A stretch of 64,000 nucleotides of DNA from an uncultured Bacteroidales bacterium (GTDB lineage: Bacteria > Bacteroidota > Bacteroidia > Bacteroidales > UBA1715): NCBI GenBank assembly GCA_937892155.1, contig CALAUG010000059.1, positions 62,001 to 126,000 of the forward strand. The letters are read 5' to 3'. Each line of letters begins with the position of its first letter. Positions within the stretch are counted from its first letter, which is position 1. The notes beneath the pieces are model-generated. The model had not been told where the DNA came from, made no database searches, and saw nothing but the letters and a program-made list of their open reading frames with translations. Shown piece after piece: positions 28,366-37,393 of this stretch. A program made the translations under genes and the position numbers.

Positions 28366-31062
28366 CTACTTCTTTAATGCTGCGATACCCTCCTGCAATG
28401 TTTTAATCTTGGTCTCGGCATCGGCTTTTTTCTTACGTTCATTTTCTACGACCTCTGGTTTCGCATTGGCAACAAATTTTTCATTACCCAACTTTTTCAT
28501 AACCGAATTCAAGAAACCTTCAAGATATTTGATTTCTTCTTCCATTTTGGCAATTTCCTCAGCTGCGTTTACCATATTTCCAAGAGGAAGCGCATATTCC
28601 GTCGTGCCAACCATGAACGTCGCCGAAGTCGCATCTTTTTGACCTTGTGCAATTGACGAAAGATTGCAGATTTTTGTCAAAACAGCATCATACGTTGTAT
28701 TATGCAAACCATTTGCAATAATCAGATTCAACGTGTTTTTATTTGGAATATTGCGTTCCAAACGAACCGTACGAACAGAAGAAACAATTTGTTTAACAAG
28801 TTCAAAATCAGCAACTAACGTATCATTTTTATAATCGGCTTTTGGCATTTGTGAAACCATGACACTTTCGCCTTGTTTGCGTTCTTTCACAGCCTGCCAA
28901 ATTTCTTCGGTAATGAATGGCATAAATGGATGGAGCAACAACATTAATTTTTCGAAGAATTCCAATGTTTGTTCCAATGTCTTCTTGTCGATTGGCTGAC
29001 CATAGGCTGGTTTCACCAATTCCAAGTACCAAGCAGAAAATTCATCCCAGAACAATTTGTAAACCGTCATCAAAGCTTCCGACAAACGGTATTTTTCAAA
29101 ATCGTTGGCAAGTTCCTCTATTGTTGCGCTTAATTTTGCGTTGAACCAATCAACAGCAATTTTTGCATAGGCTGGCTGTTCAATATCAGCAACTTCCCAA
29201 CCTTTAACCAAACGAAGCGCATTCCAAATCTTACTGTTGAAATTACGTCCTTGTTCGCACAATGCCTCATCAAACAAAATGTCGTTTCCTGCAGGAGCTG
29301 AAAGCATCATTCCCATACGAACACCATCGGCACCATATTTTTCAATCAACATCAATGGATCTGGCGAGTTACCAAGACTCTTGCTCATTTTACGACCAAG
29401 CTTATCGCGAACAATACCAGTAAAATATACGTTACGGAACGGAACATCTTTTATATATTCCTCGCCAGCCATAATCATTCTGGCAACCCAGAAGAAAATA
29501 ATATCCGGACCCGTTACCAAGTCAGATGTTGGGTAATAATATTTTATTTCCTCGTTGCCTGGATTGTTGATTCCATTGAACAAAGAAACCGGCCACAACC
29601 ACGATGAGAACCACGTATCAAGCGCATCTTCATCACGTGAAAGCTGGTCGATAGTAATATTTTCAAAACCTTTGATTTTTTTAGCCTCTACAAACGCTTC
29701 TTCTGGAGTCAATGCAACAACGAACTTTTCCTCTTCGCCTTCAGCCGTTGGCAAGAAATACGCCGGGATTCTATGCCCCCACCACAATTGACGGCTAATA
29801 CACCAATCTTGAATGTTTTCCAACCAATTGCGATATGTCGTTACATATTTCGTTGGATAAAATTTAATTTTTCCTTCAAGAACTGGAGGCAAAGCAATGT
29901 CGGCAAAATGCTTCATCGACAAGAACCATTGACGACAAAGACGAGGTTCAACAGCTGTATCCTGATTTCTTTCGGAGTAGCCAACCTTGTTGTCGTAATC
30001 TTCGATTTTTTCCAACAAATCAGCGCTCTGCAAATCAATTGCAATTTGTTTACGAACAACCATACGATCTTGACCAACGTACATTCCAGCCTCTTCGGAA
30101 ATTGTTCCGTCAGGATTGAAAATGTCGATAATTTCAAGATTGTGAGTCTTACCCAAATTGTAGTCGTTTACGTCGTGAGCAGGAGTAACTTTCAAACATC
30201 CCGTACCAAATTCAATATCAACGTAACGGTCTTCAATAACAGGAATCACACGATTTACAAGCGGAACAATCACTTTGTGGCCACGCAACCATTGATTTTT
30301 CGGATCTTTTGGATTGATACACATTGCAGTATCACCCATAATTGTTTCCGGACGAGTGGTTGCAACAACAGCGTAATATCCTTTTGCATCTTTGTGCAAA
30401 ACTTCGCCTTCGACATTTGTAGGAACAACAGGATTCACATCGGCATCGGCGATATAGTAGCGAAGATAGTACAACTTACTTTTTTCGTCGCGGTAGATAA
30501 CTTCTTCTGTCGAAAGCACAGTCTGAGCTTTCGGATCCCAGTTTACCATACGAAGACCACGATAAATCAAGCCTTTTTTATACAAGTCAACAAAGACTTT
30601 CATAACACTTTCCGAACGAGTTTCGTCCATTGTGAACGCCGTTCTGTCCCAGTCGCATGAAGCACCAAGTTTACGAAGTTGTTTCAAAATAATTCCACCG
30701 TGTTCATCCGTCCATTTCCACGCATGTTCCAAGAATTGCTCGCGGGTAAGATCGCGCTTTTTAATGCCTTGTTCAGCAAGTTTATTCACAACTTTTGCTT
30801 CTGTTGCTATCGAAGCATGGTCGGTTCCAGGAACCCAGCACGCATTTTTACCAGTCATACGGGCACGACGGACCAAAATATCCTGAATCGTGTTGTTCAA
30901 CATGTGTCCCATGTGCAAAACGCCCGTCACATTTGGTGGCGGAATAACTATTGTATATGGTTGACGTTTGTCTGGTTTTGAACTAAAAAATTTGTTATCA
31001 ATCCAGTATTGATACCACTTTGCTTCGACATCCGAAGGATTGTATTGTGAAGGTAAACCCAT
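28366..31062 (-). CDS. valS: Valyl-tRNA synthetase
   Basis: ValRS charges tRNA-Val and edits mischarged threonine. The 898-residue class I synthetase shows the HIGH-type motif PPPNVTGVLHMGHMLNNT, the CP1 editing domain with TTRPETIMGDTA, the KMSKS loop GRKMSKSLGNSPDP, and a C-terminal coiled coil (EEIAKMEEEIKYLEGFLN...). Start MGLPSQYNPSDVEAKWYQYW is standard. The length is normal. The first 135 bases upstream contain TACCTTCG, a weak -7 box on the minus strand. Confidence 0.97.
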   Translation of the reverse strand: MGLPSQYNPSDVEAKWYQYWIDNKFFSSKPDKRQPYTIVIPPPNVTGVLHMGHMLNNTIQDILVRRARMTGKNACWVPGTDHASIATEAKVVNKLAEQGIKKRDLTREQFLEHAWKWTDEHGGIILKQLRKLGASCDWDRTAFTMDETRSESVMKVFVDLYKKGLIYRGLRMVNWDPKAQTVLSTEEVIYRDEKSKLYYLRYYIADADVNPVVPTNVEGEVLHKDAKGYYAVVATTRPETIMGDTAMCINPKDPKNQWLRGHKVIVPLVNRVIPVIEDRYVDIEFGTGCLKVTPAHDVNDYNLGKTHNLEIIDIFNPDGTISEEAGMYVGQDRMVVRKQIAIDLQSADLLEKIEDYDNKVGYSERNQDTAVEPRLCRQWFLSMKHFADIALPPVLEGKIKFYPTKYVTTYRNWLENIQDWCISRQLWWGHRIPAYFLPTAEGEEEKFVVALTPEEAFVEAKKIKGFENITIDQLSRDEDALDTWFSSWLWPVSLFNGINNPGNEEIKYYYPTSDLVTGPDIIFFWVARMIMAGEEYIKDVPFRNVYFTGIVRDKLGRKMSKSLGNSPDPLMLIEKYGADGVRMGMMLSAPAGNDILFDEALCEQGRNFNSKIWNALRLVKGWEVADIEQPAYAKIAVDWFNAKLSATIEELANDFEKYRLSEALMTVYKLFWDEFSAWYLELVKPAYGQPIDKKTLEQTLEFFEKLMLLLHPFMPFITEEIWQAVKERKQGESVMVSQMPKADYKNDTLVADFELVKQIVSSVRTVRLERNIPNKNTLNLIIANGLHNTTYDAVLTKICNLSSIAQGQKDATSATFMVGTTEYALPLGNMVNAAEEIAKMEEEIKYLEGFLNSVMKKLGNEKFVANAKPEVVENERKKKADAETKIKTLQEGIAALKK

Positions 31063-31170
31063 TGCTATAAATTTTGATTGCGAAGGTACAAAAAATATCA
31101 GTTAGACGTTTTCAAATTTATAGATTTCAAGAAAATATCTTTTGAATCACCGTGCAATTTCTAAATTTCC

Positions 31171-31178
31171 TACTTTTG
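31171..31178 (+). promoter_or_regulatory. Probable -7 box (TACTTTTG) of nadE
   Basis: TACTTTTG fits TAnnTTTG and lies 20 bases before the nadE ATG. No -33 element is seen at the usual spacing, so confidence is moderate. Confidence 0.5.
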
Positions 31179-31197
31179 TTCCATAAAACTTGGTTCA

Positions 31198-32745
31198 ATG
31201 AAAATTGCTATTGCACAACAAAATTACTCAATCGGCGAATTTGGCAAGAACGCGACGAAAATATCGAGAGCGATATTTGAGGCACGCAACGAAAACGCCG
31301 AATTAATCGTATTTCCAGAATTAAGCATCTGTGGTTCATTCCCATACGATTTTCTTCAAAAAGAAGACTTTATAGAAACCACAATGCAAACATTACAACG
31401 CATCGCGACAGAATCATACGGAATAGCCGTTTTAGTAGGATGCCCAACATATTGCGAAGACGAAAGCGAAACAAAAGTATACGATTCCGCAATACTAATC
31501 GAAAATGGCATAATCACCCGGCGATTCAATAAGAAAAACTTAACCCACACAGAATCGAAATACTTCATAACAGATAACGAAAAGAACTGTTTTGAATGGA
31601 AAGGAGAAAAAATAGCCGTCTGCGTCGGTGACGATTCACCAGAAATAGACGAAGACACAACACTTGCAATAAACATTACGTGCAAGCGATTCAAGCACAA
31701 GGAAGATGATAGGTGCAATCAGTTTGCAGAATATAAAATTCCAACAATTTCCGTTAACCAAGTTGGAGCAAATACCGAAGCGACATACAAGGGACATTCG
31801 TTTGTTTTAAACACAAGCGGAGAACGTATCATACAACTACCCTACTTTGAAGAAGCAACGGAAATTTTTGACACAAAGCAAACATATCAACCAATAGCGC
31901 CCGAAACAAACAACGAAATCGCACTGTTACACGACGCACTTGTTTTAGGAATACGCGATTATTTTTCAAAAAATGGCTTTAAAACCGCCACACTGGGACT
32001 TTCCGGAGGAATTGACTCCGCCGTAGTATTAGCACTAGCAGCTGAAGCTATCGGAAGCGAAAACATCAGAGTTCTACTTTTGCCATCCGAATACTCCACA
32101 TCGCACTCCATAACCGACGCCGAAGGATTGGCAAAAAATCTTAACGTGCAATACGACATCATACCCATAAAAGACATCTACAACACTGTCCTTTCGGCAC
32201 TTTCGCCAATATTCAAAGATCTACCATTCTCAGTTGCCGAAGAGAACCTGCAATCACGCATACGCGGCACACTTTTAATGGCATTGAGCAACAAGTTAGG
32301 AAACATACTGCTCAACACATCCAACAAAAGTGAAGTCGCCGTTGGCTACGGGACACTCTACGGCGACACAAACGGTAGCCTTTCCGTGCTGGGAGACGTG
32401 TACAAAACAGACGTATTCAAACTTGCACGCTACATAAATAGAGACAGAGAAATTATACCAGAAAATACGATTATCAAGCCACCATCGGCAGAACTCCGTC
32501 CAAACCAACAAGATTCCGACTCGTTGCCAGATTACGATTCACTTGACAACATTTTATTCCAGTACATAGAATGCGACAAAACAGAAGCCGAAATCACCGC
32601 CTTGGGATATGACAAAGAAACTGTAAGCAGAGCCATAAAAATGACAAAACGTTGCGAATTCAAACGTCAACAGCTCTGTCCCGCCATAAAAGTATCCCAA
32701 AAGCCATTCGCGCAACGTCAGATACCGCTTATAGGAAAAGAATAA
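31198..32745 (+). CDS. nadE: NAD+ synthetase with a degenerate glutaminase domain
   Basis: NadE amidates deamido-NAD. The C-terminal synthetase domain (from about residue 240) is intact, with the PP-loop LGLSGGIDSAVVLALAAEAIG and NTSNKSEVAVGYGTLYGD. The N-terminal nitrilase-type domain normally hydrolyses glutamine with a Glu-Lys-Cys triad. Glu41 (FPELSICG) and a Lys at 112/113 are present. The cysteine of the usual ICED/VCED motif is replaced by Gly144 (IAVCVGDDSPE), and the segment after the Lys lacks about four residues of the usual LPxYxVFDE. The domain is therefore probably inactive as a glutaminase, leaving an ammonia-dependent enzyme. Cys142, two residues earlier, is the only nearby thiol. 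Confidence 0.88.
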   Translation: MKIAIAQQNYSIGEFGKNATKISRAIFEARNENAELIVFPELSICGSFPYDFLQKEDFIETTMQTLQRIATESYGIAVLVGCPTYCEDESETKVYDSAILIENGIITRRFNKKNLTHTESKYFITDNEKNCFEWKGEKIAVCVGDDSPEIDEDTTLAINITCKRFKHKEDDRCNQFAEYKIPTISVNQVGANTEATYKGHSFVLNTSGERIIQLPYFEEATEIFDTKQTYQPIAPETNNEIALLHDALVLGIRDYFSKNGFKTATLGLSGGIDSAVVLALAAEAIGSENIRVLLLPSEYSTSHSITDAEGLAKNLNVQYDIIPIKDIYNTVLSALSPIFKDLPFSVAEENLQSRIRGTLLMALSNKLGNILLNTSNKSEVAVGYGTLYGDTNGSLSVLGDVYKTDVFKLARYINRDREIIPENTIIKPPSAELRPNQQDSDSLPDYDSLDNILFQYIECDKTEAEITALGYDKETVSRAIKMTKRCEFKRQQLCPAIKVSQKPFAQRQIPLIGKE

Positions 32746-32775
32746 CAAGACATAGGAAAATTTCGTTGCATTTTA

Positions 32776-32806
32776 TTTGCATTGCATTTATTTTGCACTA
32801 TATTTG
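32776..32806 (+). promoter_or_regulatory. Promoter of the WYL regulator (TTTG-N19-TATATTTG)
   Basis: TTTG at 32776-32779 and TATATTTG at 32799-32806 are separated by 19 bases, a textbook Bacteroidota promoter. The ATG follows 24 bases after the -7 box. The sequence around it is repetitive in TTTGCA/ATTTGC. Confidence 0.8.
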
Positions 32807-32830
32807 CAGTCCGAATAAAAACTAAATACT

Positions 32831-33847
32831 ATGCCTGCACATAAGTCAAAAAACTTTCGTTTCCGCATTATAGACGAATGTCTTCGCGACAAATCACGTA
32901 CGTGGTCGCTCGACGATTTAATCAACGAAGTGTCAAAAAAACTGACAGACGAATTCAATGTTGAAAAAGTTAGCCGACGTTCTATTCAATATGATATTGC
33001 GCTTATGCGCGAAAAGCAGCCAATTGGTTACAATGCTCCCATTATTTGTATAGACGGAAAATATTCTTATTCCGACGAAAATTTTTCCATACAAAACATG
33101 CAATTGAGCAAGCCGGACATAGACAATTTATCTGAAGTTGTCAATACGCTCAAGCAATACAAACAATACACACATCTTGGCGACATTACAAAACTGATAG
33201 AAAAAGTTGAAGCAATCATTGCAGTAAATCCTCAACCAAACTCTCCTATTGTCGCTTTTGAATCAAGCAAAACATTGGCAAAAGGAATCTCATGGTTGAA
33301 GCAAATTGTGGATGCCGTTGCAAAAAAACAAGTGATAGAGCTTTCCACAAAGAAGGATGAAGATGCAGTAAAGACGACCGTCATTCATCCTTATTTCTTA
33401 AAGGAATATCACAACGAATGGTATCTGTACGGCTTGGAAGACCGTTCTGAACTATTCATCGTAGTTCCAGTCAGCGAAATTCTTGCCATTTCTCCACAAA
33501 TCATCAATTTTATTGAAAACACCAAATACACCGAGGAATATTTTTCTCACCTCATTGGTGTAAACCCTGGGGAAAATACAAAACCTGCAAACGTACGACT
33601 AAAAGTATCGCCTGATGTTGCCGCGAAGTTGAAAAATCATCCTCTTCACCCAACACAAACAATAGAAGATTTAGGTAGCGACGGAGCTTTCATCGACCTA
33701 AAAGTCATTATAAATCAAGATTTAGCAGAAAAAATCCTTAGGTATGGTGCAAAAGCAAAAGTTGAATCACCAGACAAACTCCGTAAGGCAATACTCAATG
33801 AATTAAAAACAGCAAACGAAGCTTATTACCAACTGAGCTTATTCTAA
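32831..33847 (+). CDS. WYL-domain transcriptional regulator
   Basis: This 338-residue regulator has an N-terminal helix-turn-helix region (about residues 10-75: RIIDECLRDKSRTWSLDDLI ... VSRRSIQYDIALMREK) that resembles DeoR-type HTH domains. The central WYL domain contains the eponymous EWYLYGLEDR near residue 200, and a WCX-type C-terminal part ends RYGAKAKVESPDKLRKAI. WYL domains sense nucleic-acid or nucleotide ligands in stress and defence regulators. It has its own promoter and stands before dnaG. Its targets are unknown. Confidence 0.88.
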   Translation: MPAHKSKNFRFRIIDECLRDKSRTWSLDDLINEVSKKLTDEFNVEKVSRRSIQYDIALMREKQPIGYNAPIICIDGKYSYSDENFSIQNMQLSKPDIDNLSEVVNTLKQYKQYTHLGDITKLIEKVEAIIAVNPQPNSPIVAFESSKTLAKGISWLKQIVDAVAKKQVIELSTKKDEDAVKTTVIHPYFLKEYHNEWYLYGLEDRSELFIVVPVSEILAISPQIINFIENTKYTEEYFSHLIGVNPGENTKPANVRLKVSPDVAAKLKNHPLHPTQTIEDLGSDGAFIDLKVIINQDLAEKILRYGAKAKVESPDKLRKAILNELKTANEAYYQLSLF

Positions 33848-33910
33848 GGGCTGTTAATAAAAAATAGCATTGATTTATAACACGTTAGAAGGACTACTTC
33901 AAAATCATCT

Positions 33911-33939
33911 TTTGAAGTGCGTACAATTCATTATTTTTG
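33911..33939 (+). promoter_or_regulatory. Promoter of dnaG (TTTG-N17-TATTTTTG)
   Basis: TTTG at 33911-33914 and TATTTTTG at 33932-33939 are spaced by 17 bases. This implies a very short leader before the ATG at 33955 and argues against the in-frame TTG at 33937 as start codon, because that codon overlaps the -7 box. Confidence 0.55.
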
Positions 33940-33954
33940 TCAAAAAAACAAATA

Positions 33955-35925
33955 ATGATTCCTCACGACACCATAGAGCGTATTCTCAGCGTCTCAAAAA
34001 TTGACGAAGTCATCGGTGATTTCGTTGCACTGCGCCGTGCAGGAACAAATTTCAAAGGTTGCTGTCCCTTTCACGACGAAAAAACGCCATCGTTCGTAGT
34101 TTCACCAGCCAAAGGCATATACAAATGTTTTGGATGCGGAAAAGCAGGCAATGTTGTTTCCTTCGTAATGGAGCACGAAAAATGCACATACGCCGAGGCA
34201 ATTAAATTTCTGGGTAACAAATACCATATAGACATTGTAGAAAAGGAACTTTCCGACGAAGAAAAGCAACGCAAAGACGTACGCGAAAGCCTCAACACAA
34301 TAAACCAATACGCCACAGATTTTTTCGAAAAAAGCATGTGGGAAACCGACGAAGGCCAAGCCGTTGGACTTTCATATTTCTACGAAAGAGGTTTCACAGA
34401 AGCAACTATTAGAAAATTCCGTTTGGGATACAGCCCACAAAAGAAAGATTGTTTCGTAAAAAATGCGGAAAGCGCAGGTTACAAATTAGAATATCTACAA
34501 AAACTTGGACTAGTAAGCGTTGGCGACAATTACAAAATCGACAGATTTCACGGACGAGTTATGTTCCCTATCACGTCGGTATCGGGAACAGTAATCGGTT
34601 TTGGAGGCCGAGTATTAACAGCAGCAAACGAACACGTTGCAAGCGGAGCAAAATATGTCAATTCACCAGAATCAGAAGTCTACAATAAAAGCAGGACACT
34701 ATACGGAATTTCCTTTGCAAAAAGCGAAATCGTAAAAAAAGATGAATGCATTCTGGTTGAAGGATACACAGACGTTATATCACTACATCAGGCTGGCATA
34801 ACGAATGTCGTTGCCTCCTCAGGAACTTCGCTAACCAACGAACAGATAGAATTAATCAAAAGATTCACGCAAAATATCATCGTCATTTACGATGGAGACA
34901 ACGCCGGCATCAAAGCATCCGTGCGCGGTATAGACATGATATTGGAAAAAGATTTGAACGTGAGAGTTTTGCTTCTTCCAAACGGCGACGACCCCGATAC
35001 GTTTGCAAAAAACCACACTTCGGAAGAGATTTCGGAATACATAGAAAAGAATAAAACAGACTTTCTCACCTTTAGGACAAAACTTGCGGCAGAAGAGACG
35101 AAAAACGATCCTATTGCACGATCTAATTTTATAACGAGCATAGCAAACACAATTGCAAAAATTCCTAATGAAATCAAACGAGATGTTTTCATTCAAGAAT
35201 GTGGAAAGATTCTTGGCATAGACGAAAGGGCACTGTCGAACCAAGTACGCACGCAACTGGGTCAACCAATCAAAACATACAAAACACAGCAAGTTGCATC
35301 AAATCAGGCACAAATCGACACTCAAATAAAAAAAGTTGACAGCATTTTGGCAAACGAAAAAGATATTATCCGACTGTTGGTTCTGTACGGTTCGCAAAAA
35401 ATGAAACTTGAGAAATCGTGCATTATGCACGAGGCTAACCAACTCATTGCAAAAAAAATAAACCCTGACGTACCACAAGAAGAAAACCCCGCATTCGAAG
35501 GATTGGCAAAAGATTACATTTACGAAGAACTCACCAATAACCAACTGCTGCCACTTAACGAAAGTGAGAAAAAAATCTTTGAGGAGTATTACAACAATGC
35601 CAATGGCGACCAAGAAAAACTAATAGAACACCTTCGCGACTACGTCGACGCCGAACGAATTGCAAATATACTCAGCGAAGCAAAAATTGACAAAAAGTAT
35701 TGGCGTACAACTGCGCAGGAGCAAAATGACGACGAATTTCTCGAAGAACAAAAAACTATTGCAATAAAAGAAACATTGCAGGAATATGCGAAACGACGCT
35801 ATGAAGCAATGAAAAAAGAGCTCTGTAGAAAAAAAGATATGAATACGGAAGATTTAAATAAAATACAACTTTTATCAGTCTGCGTCAACGAACTGGCGAA
35901 ACAACTACGACATAATAGCCGTTAA
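33955..35925 (+). CDS. dnaG: DNA primase DnaG
   Basis: DnaG makes RNA primers for replication. The protein (656 residues from MIPHDTIERILS) has the CHC2 zinc finger CCPFHDEKTPSF...KCFGCGKAGN, the RNAP-like N-terminal subdomain, and a TOPRIM core with LVEGYTDVISLHQAG and IYDGDNAG, the metal-binding acidic residues. A helical C-terminal region (about 430-656) would bind DnaB. The ATG at 33955 was preferred because the in-frame TTG upstream lies in the promoter. The stop codon lies inside the first unit of a heptamer repeat array. Confidence 0.95.
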   Translation: MIPHDTIERILSVSKIDEVIGDFVALRRAGTNFKGCCPFHDEKTPSFVVSPAKGIYKCFGCGKAGNVVSFVMEHEKCTYAEAIKFLGNKYHIDIVEKELSDEEKQRKDVRESLNTINQYATDFFEKSMWETDEGQAVGLSYFYERGFTEATIRKFRLGYSPQKKDCFVKNAESAGYKLEYLQKLGLVSVGDNYKIDRFHGRVMFPITSVSGTVIGFGGRVLTAANEHVASGAKYVNSPESEVYNKSRTLYGISFAKSEIVKKDECILVEGYTDVISLHQAGITNVVASSGTSLTNEQIELIKRFTQNIIVIYDGDNAGIKASVRGIDMILEKDLNVRVLLLPNGDDPDTFAKNHTSEEISEYIEKNKTDFLTFRTKLAAEETKNDPIARSNFITSIANTIAKIPNEIKRDVFIQECGKILGIDERALSNQVRTQLGQPIKTYKTQQVASNQAQIDTQIKKVDSILANEKDIIRLLVLYGSQKMKLEKSCIMHEANQLIAKKINPDVPQEENPAFEGLAKDYIYEELTNNQLLPLNESEKKIFEEYYNNANGDQEKLIEHLRDYVDAERIANILSEAKIDKKYWRTTAQEQNDDEFLEEQKTIAIKETLQEYAKRRYEAMKKELCRKKDMNTEDLNKIQLLSVCVNELAKQLRHNSR

Positions 35926-35997
35926 GAGTTAAGAGTTAAGAATTAAGAATTAAGAATTAAGAGTTAAGAGATAAGAGGCAAGAGATAAGAGGTAAGA
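35921..35997. repeat. Array of eleven 7-base repeats (RTTAAGA type)
   Basis: From 35921 the sequence reads as consecutive heptamers: three GTTAAGA, three ATTAAGA, one GTTAAGA, then GATAAGA, GGCAAGA, GATAAGA and GGTAAGA. The first unit overlaps the dnaG stop codon. The array resembles simple repeats often seen between genes in this phylum. Slippage in copy number is possible. Confidence 0.9.
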
Positions 35998-36031
35998 GAA
36001 CAAATCTATCAAATTTCGATACAGATTTAGA

Positions 36032-36071
36032 ATTATCAATTATCAATTATCAATTATCAATTATCAATTAT
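36032..36071. repeat. Array of five and a half ATTATCA heptamers
   Basis: ATTATCA is repeated five times without interruption, followed by ATTATG. The same motif recurs as AATTATCAATTATCAATTA at 48760-48781 upstream of obgE, so it is a dispersed repeat. Confidence 0.9.
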
Positions 36072-36144
36072 GTAACAACAGACATTCTGCTCAACATTCT
36101 TATTTAATTTATTGTCTATCAGCACATCATTATTCATTTTTTCA

Positions 36145-36152
36145 TACTTTTG
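36145..36152 (+). promoter_or_regulatory. Probable -7 box (TACTTTTG) of the polysaccharide locus
   Basis: TACTTTTG lies 20 bases before the glycosyltransferase ATG and downstream of the two heptamer arrays. A matching TTG at the standard distance is missing. Confidence 0.45.
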
Positions 36153-36172
36153 CCGCGTGTTTTAGACAAATA

Positions 36173-37363
36173 ATGGCGAAAATTCTACGAATACTAAACA
36201 GATTCAATGTTGGAGGGCCAACATATAACGTTGCATATCTAACAAAATATCTATCGGACGAATATGAGACAAAACTCATCGGAGGATTAAAAGAAAAATC
36301 CGAAGCAAGTTCAGAATACATTTTACAAAATCTTGACATTGACTATCAAATTATTCCCGAAATACAACGAGGAATTAGTTTAGGCAGAGATTACAAAGCC
36401 TACAAGAAAGTTGTTAAAATCATTCAGGAAACAAAGCCTGACATTGTCCATACGCACGCATCAAAAGCAGGTATGATTGGAAGAATGGCAGCGATACGTT
36501 GTCACGTGCCCTACATTTTTCACACATTTCACGGACACGTATTCCACTCCTACTTTGGCAAAGCGAAGACGCAATTTTTCATTTGCATCGAACGGTATTT
36601 AGCAAGAAAATCCACAGCAATCATTGCAATAAGCGACACGCAAAAATACGAACTGGGAACAGTTTACAAGATTTGCAAACCAGAAAAGATTGAAGTTGTC
36701 AATCTTGGTTTCGATTTAAAACGGTTTTCTGAGAATACAGAAGAAAAACGAAAACAATTTCGTGAAAAATATTCTGTTGCCGACGACGAGATTGCGATAG
36801 GCATAGTCGGCCGTCTTGCCGCAATAAAGAATCACAAATTGTTTATTGACGCCATAGAACGTTGTGCGCAAAACATTCCAGAGAAAAAAATACGTGCATT
36901 TATCATCGGCGACGGAAAACGTACAGAAGAAATTCAAGATTACTGCAAGCGCAGCAACATTGACTTTGACACGCCCGACAGCATACAGTTTTCAAAGCGA
37001 CTTGCGTTCACATCGTGGATACAAGAGGTTGACGTCGCATACGCAGGATTGGACATTGTCGCACTGACATCATTGAACGAAGGAACACCAGTAAGTTTGA
37101 TAGAAGCGCAAGCAGCAGGCAAGCCAATTATCTCCACCAACGTCGGCGGAGTGAAAGATGTAGTGGCTGAAAACGAAACTGCATTCCTCACAGACCTCAG
37201 TTTAGAACAATTCGCAGAAAAACTAGGGACACTCATCAAAGACGAAGAACTACGAAAATCGATGAGTGAAAAAAGTAAAACATATTCTTCCGACAAATTC
37301 AGTTACGAACGACTTTGTTCCAATATGGAAAAAGTGTACAAAAAACACCTGGGAAACAAATAA
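36173..37363 (+). CDS. Glycosyltransferase, GT-B fold (GT4 type)
   Basis: The 396-residue enzyme has the two Rossmann-like halves of GT4 transferases. The N-terminal half starts MAKILRILNRFNVGGPTYNV and has DIVHTHASKAGMIGRMAA. The C-terminal half has IGIVGRLAAIKNHKLFIDA and the donor-binding E-x7-E motif in NEGTPVSLIEAQAAGKPIIS. It should transfer a sugar from an NDP-sugar to a lipid-linked or polysaccharide acceptor at the cytoplasmic face. It opens a locus with Wza-, Wzc- and WecA-like genes. The sugar cannot be told. Confidence 0.9.
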   Translation: MAKILRILNRFNVGGPTYNVAYLTKYLSDEYETKLIGGLKEKSEASSEYILQNLDIDYQIIPEIQRGISLGRDYKAYKKVVKIIQETKPDIVHTHASKAGMIGRMAAIRCHVPYIFHTFHGHVFHSYFGKAKTQFFICIERYLARKSTAIIAISDTQKYELGTVYKICKPEKIEVVNLGFDLKRFSENTEEKRKQFREKYSVADDEIAIGIVGRLAAIKNHKLFIDAIERCAQNIPEKKIRAFIIGDGKRTEEIQDYCKRSNIDFDTPDSIQFSKRLAFTSWIQEVDVAYAGLDIVALTSLNEGTPVSLIEAQAAGKPIISTNVGGVKDVVAENETAFLTDLSLEQFAEKLGTLIKDEELRKSMSEKSKTYSSDKFSYERLCSNMEKVYKKHLGNK

Positions 37364-37368
37364 AGTGC

Positions 37369-37376
37369 TATATTTG
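37369..37376 (+). promoter_or_regulatory. Possible -7 box (TATATTTG) before the wza-like gene
   Basis: TATATTTG lies six bases after the glycosyltransferase stop and 17 bases before the next ATG. The TTG element is not evident, so it may be a weak internal promoter. Confidence 0.4.
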
Positions 37377-37393
37377 TCTAAATGTATTGACAA

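Noticed and set aside
33937..33954. TTG start codon adding six residues to DnaG
   Set aside because: It overlaps the -7 box and gives an atypical N-terminus; the ATG at 33955 matches the family start.
35921..36071. Possible CRISPR array
   Set aside because: Units are only 7 bases, contiguous and without spacers; no cas genes are near.
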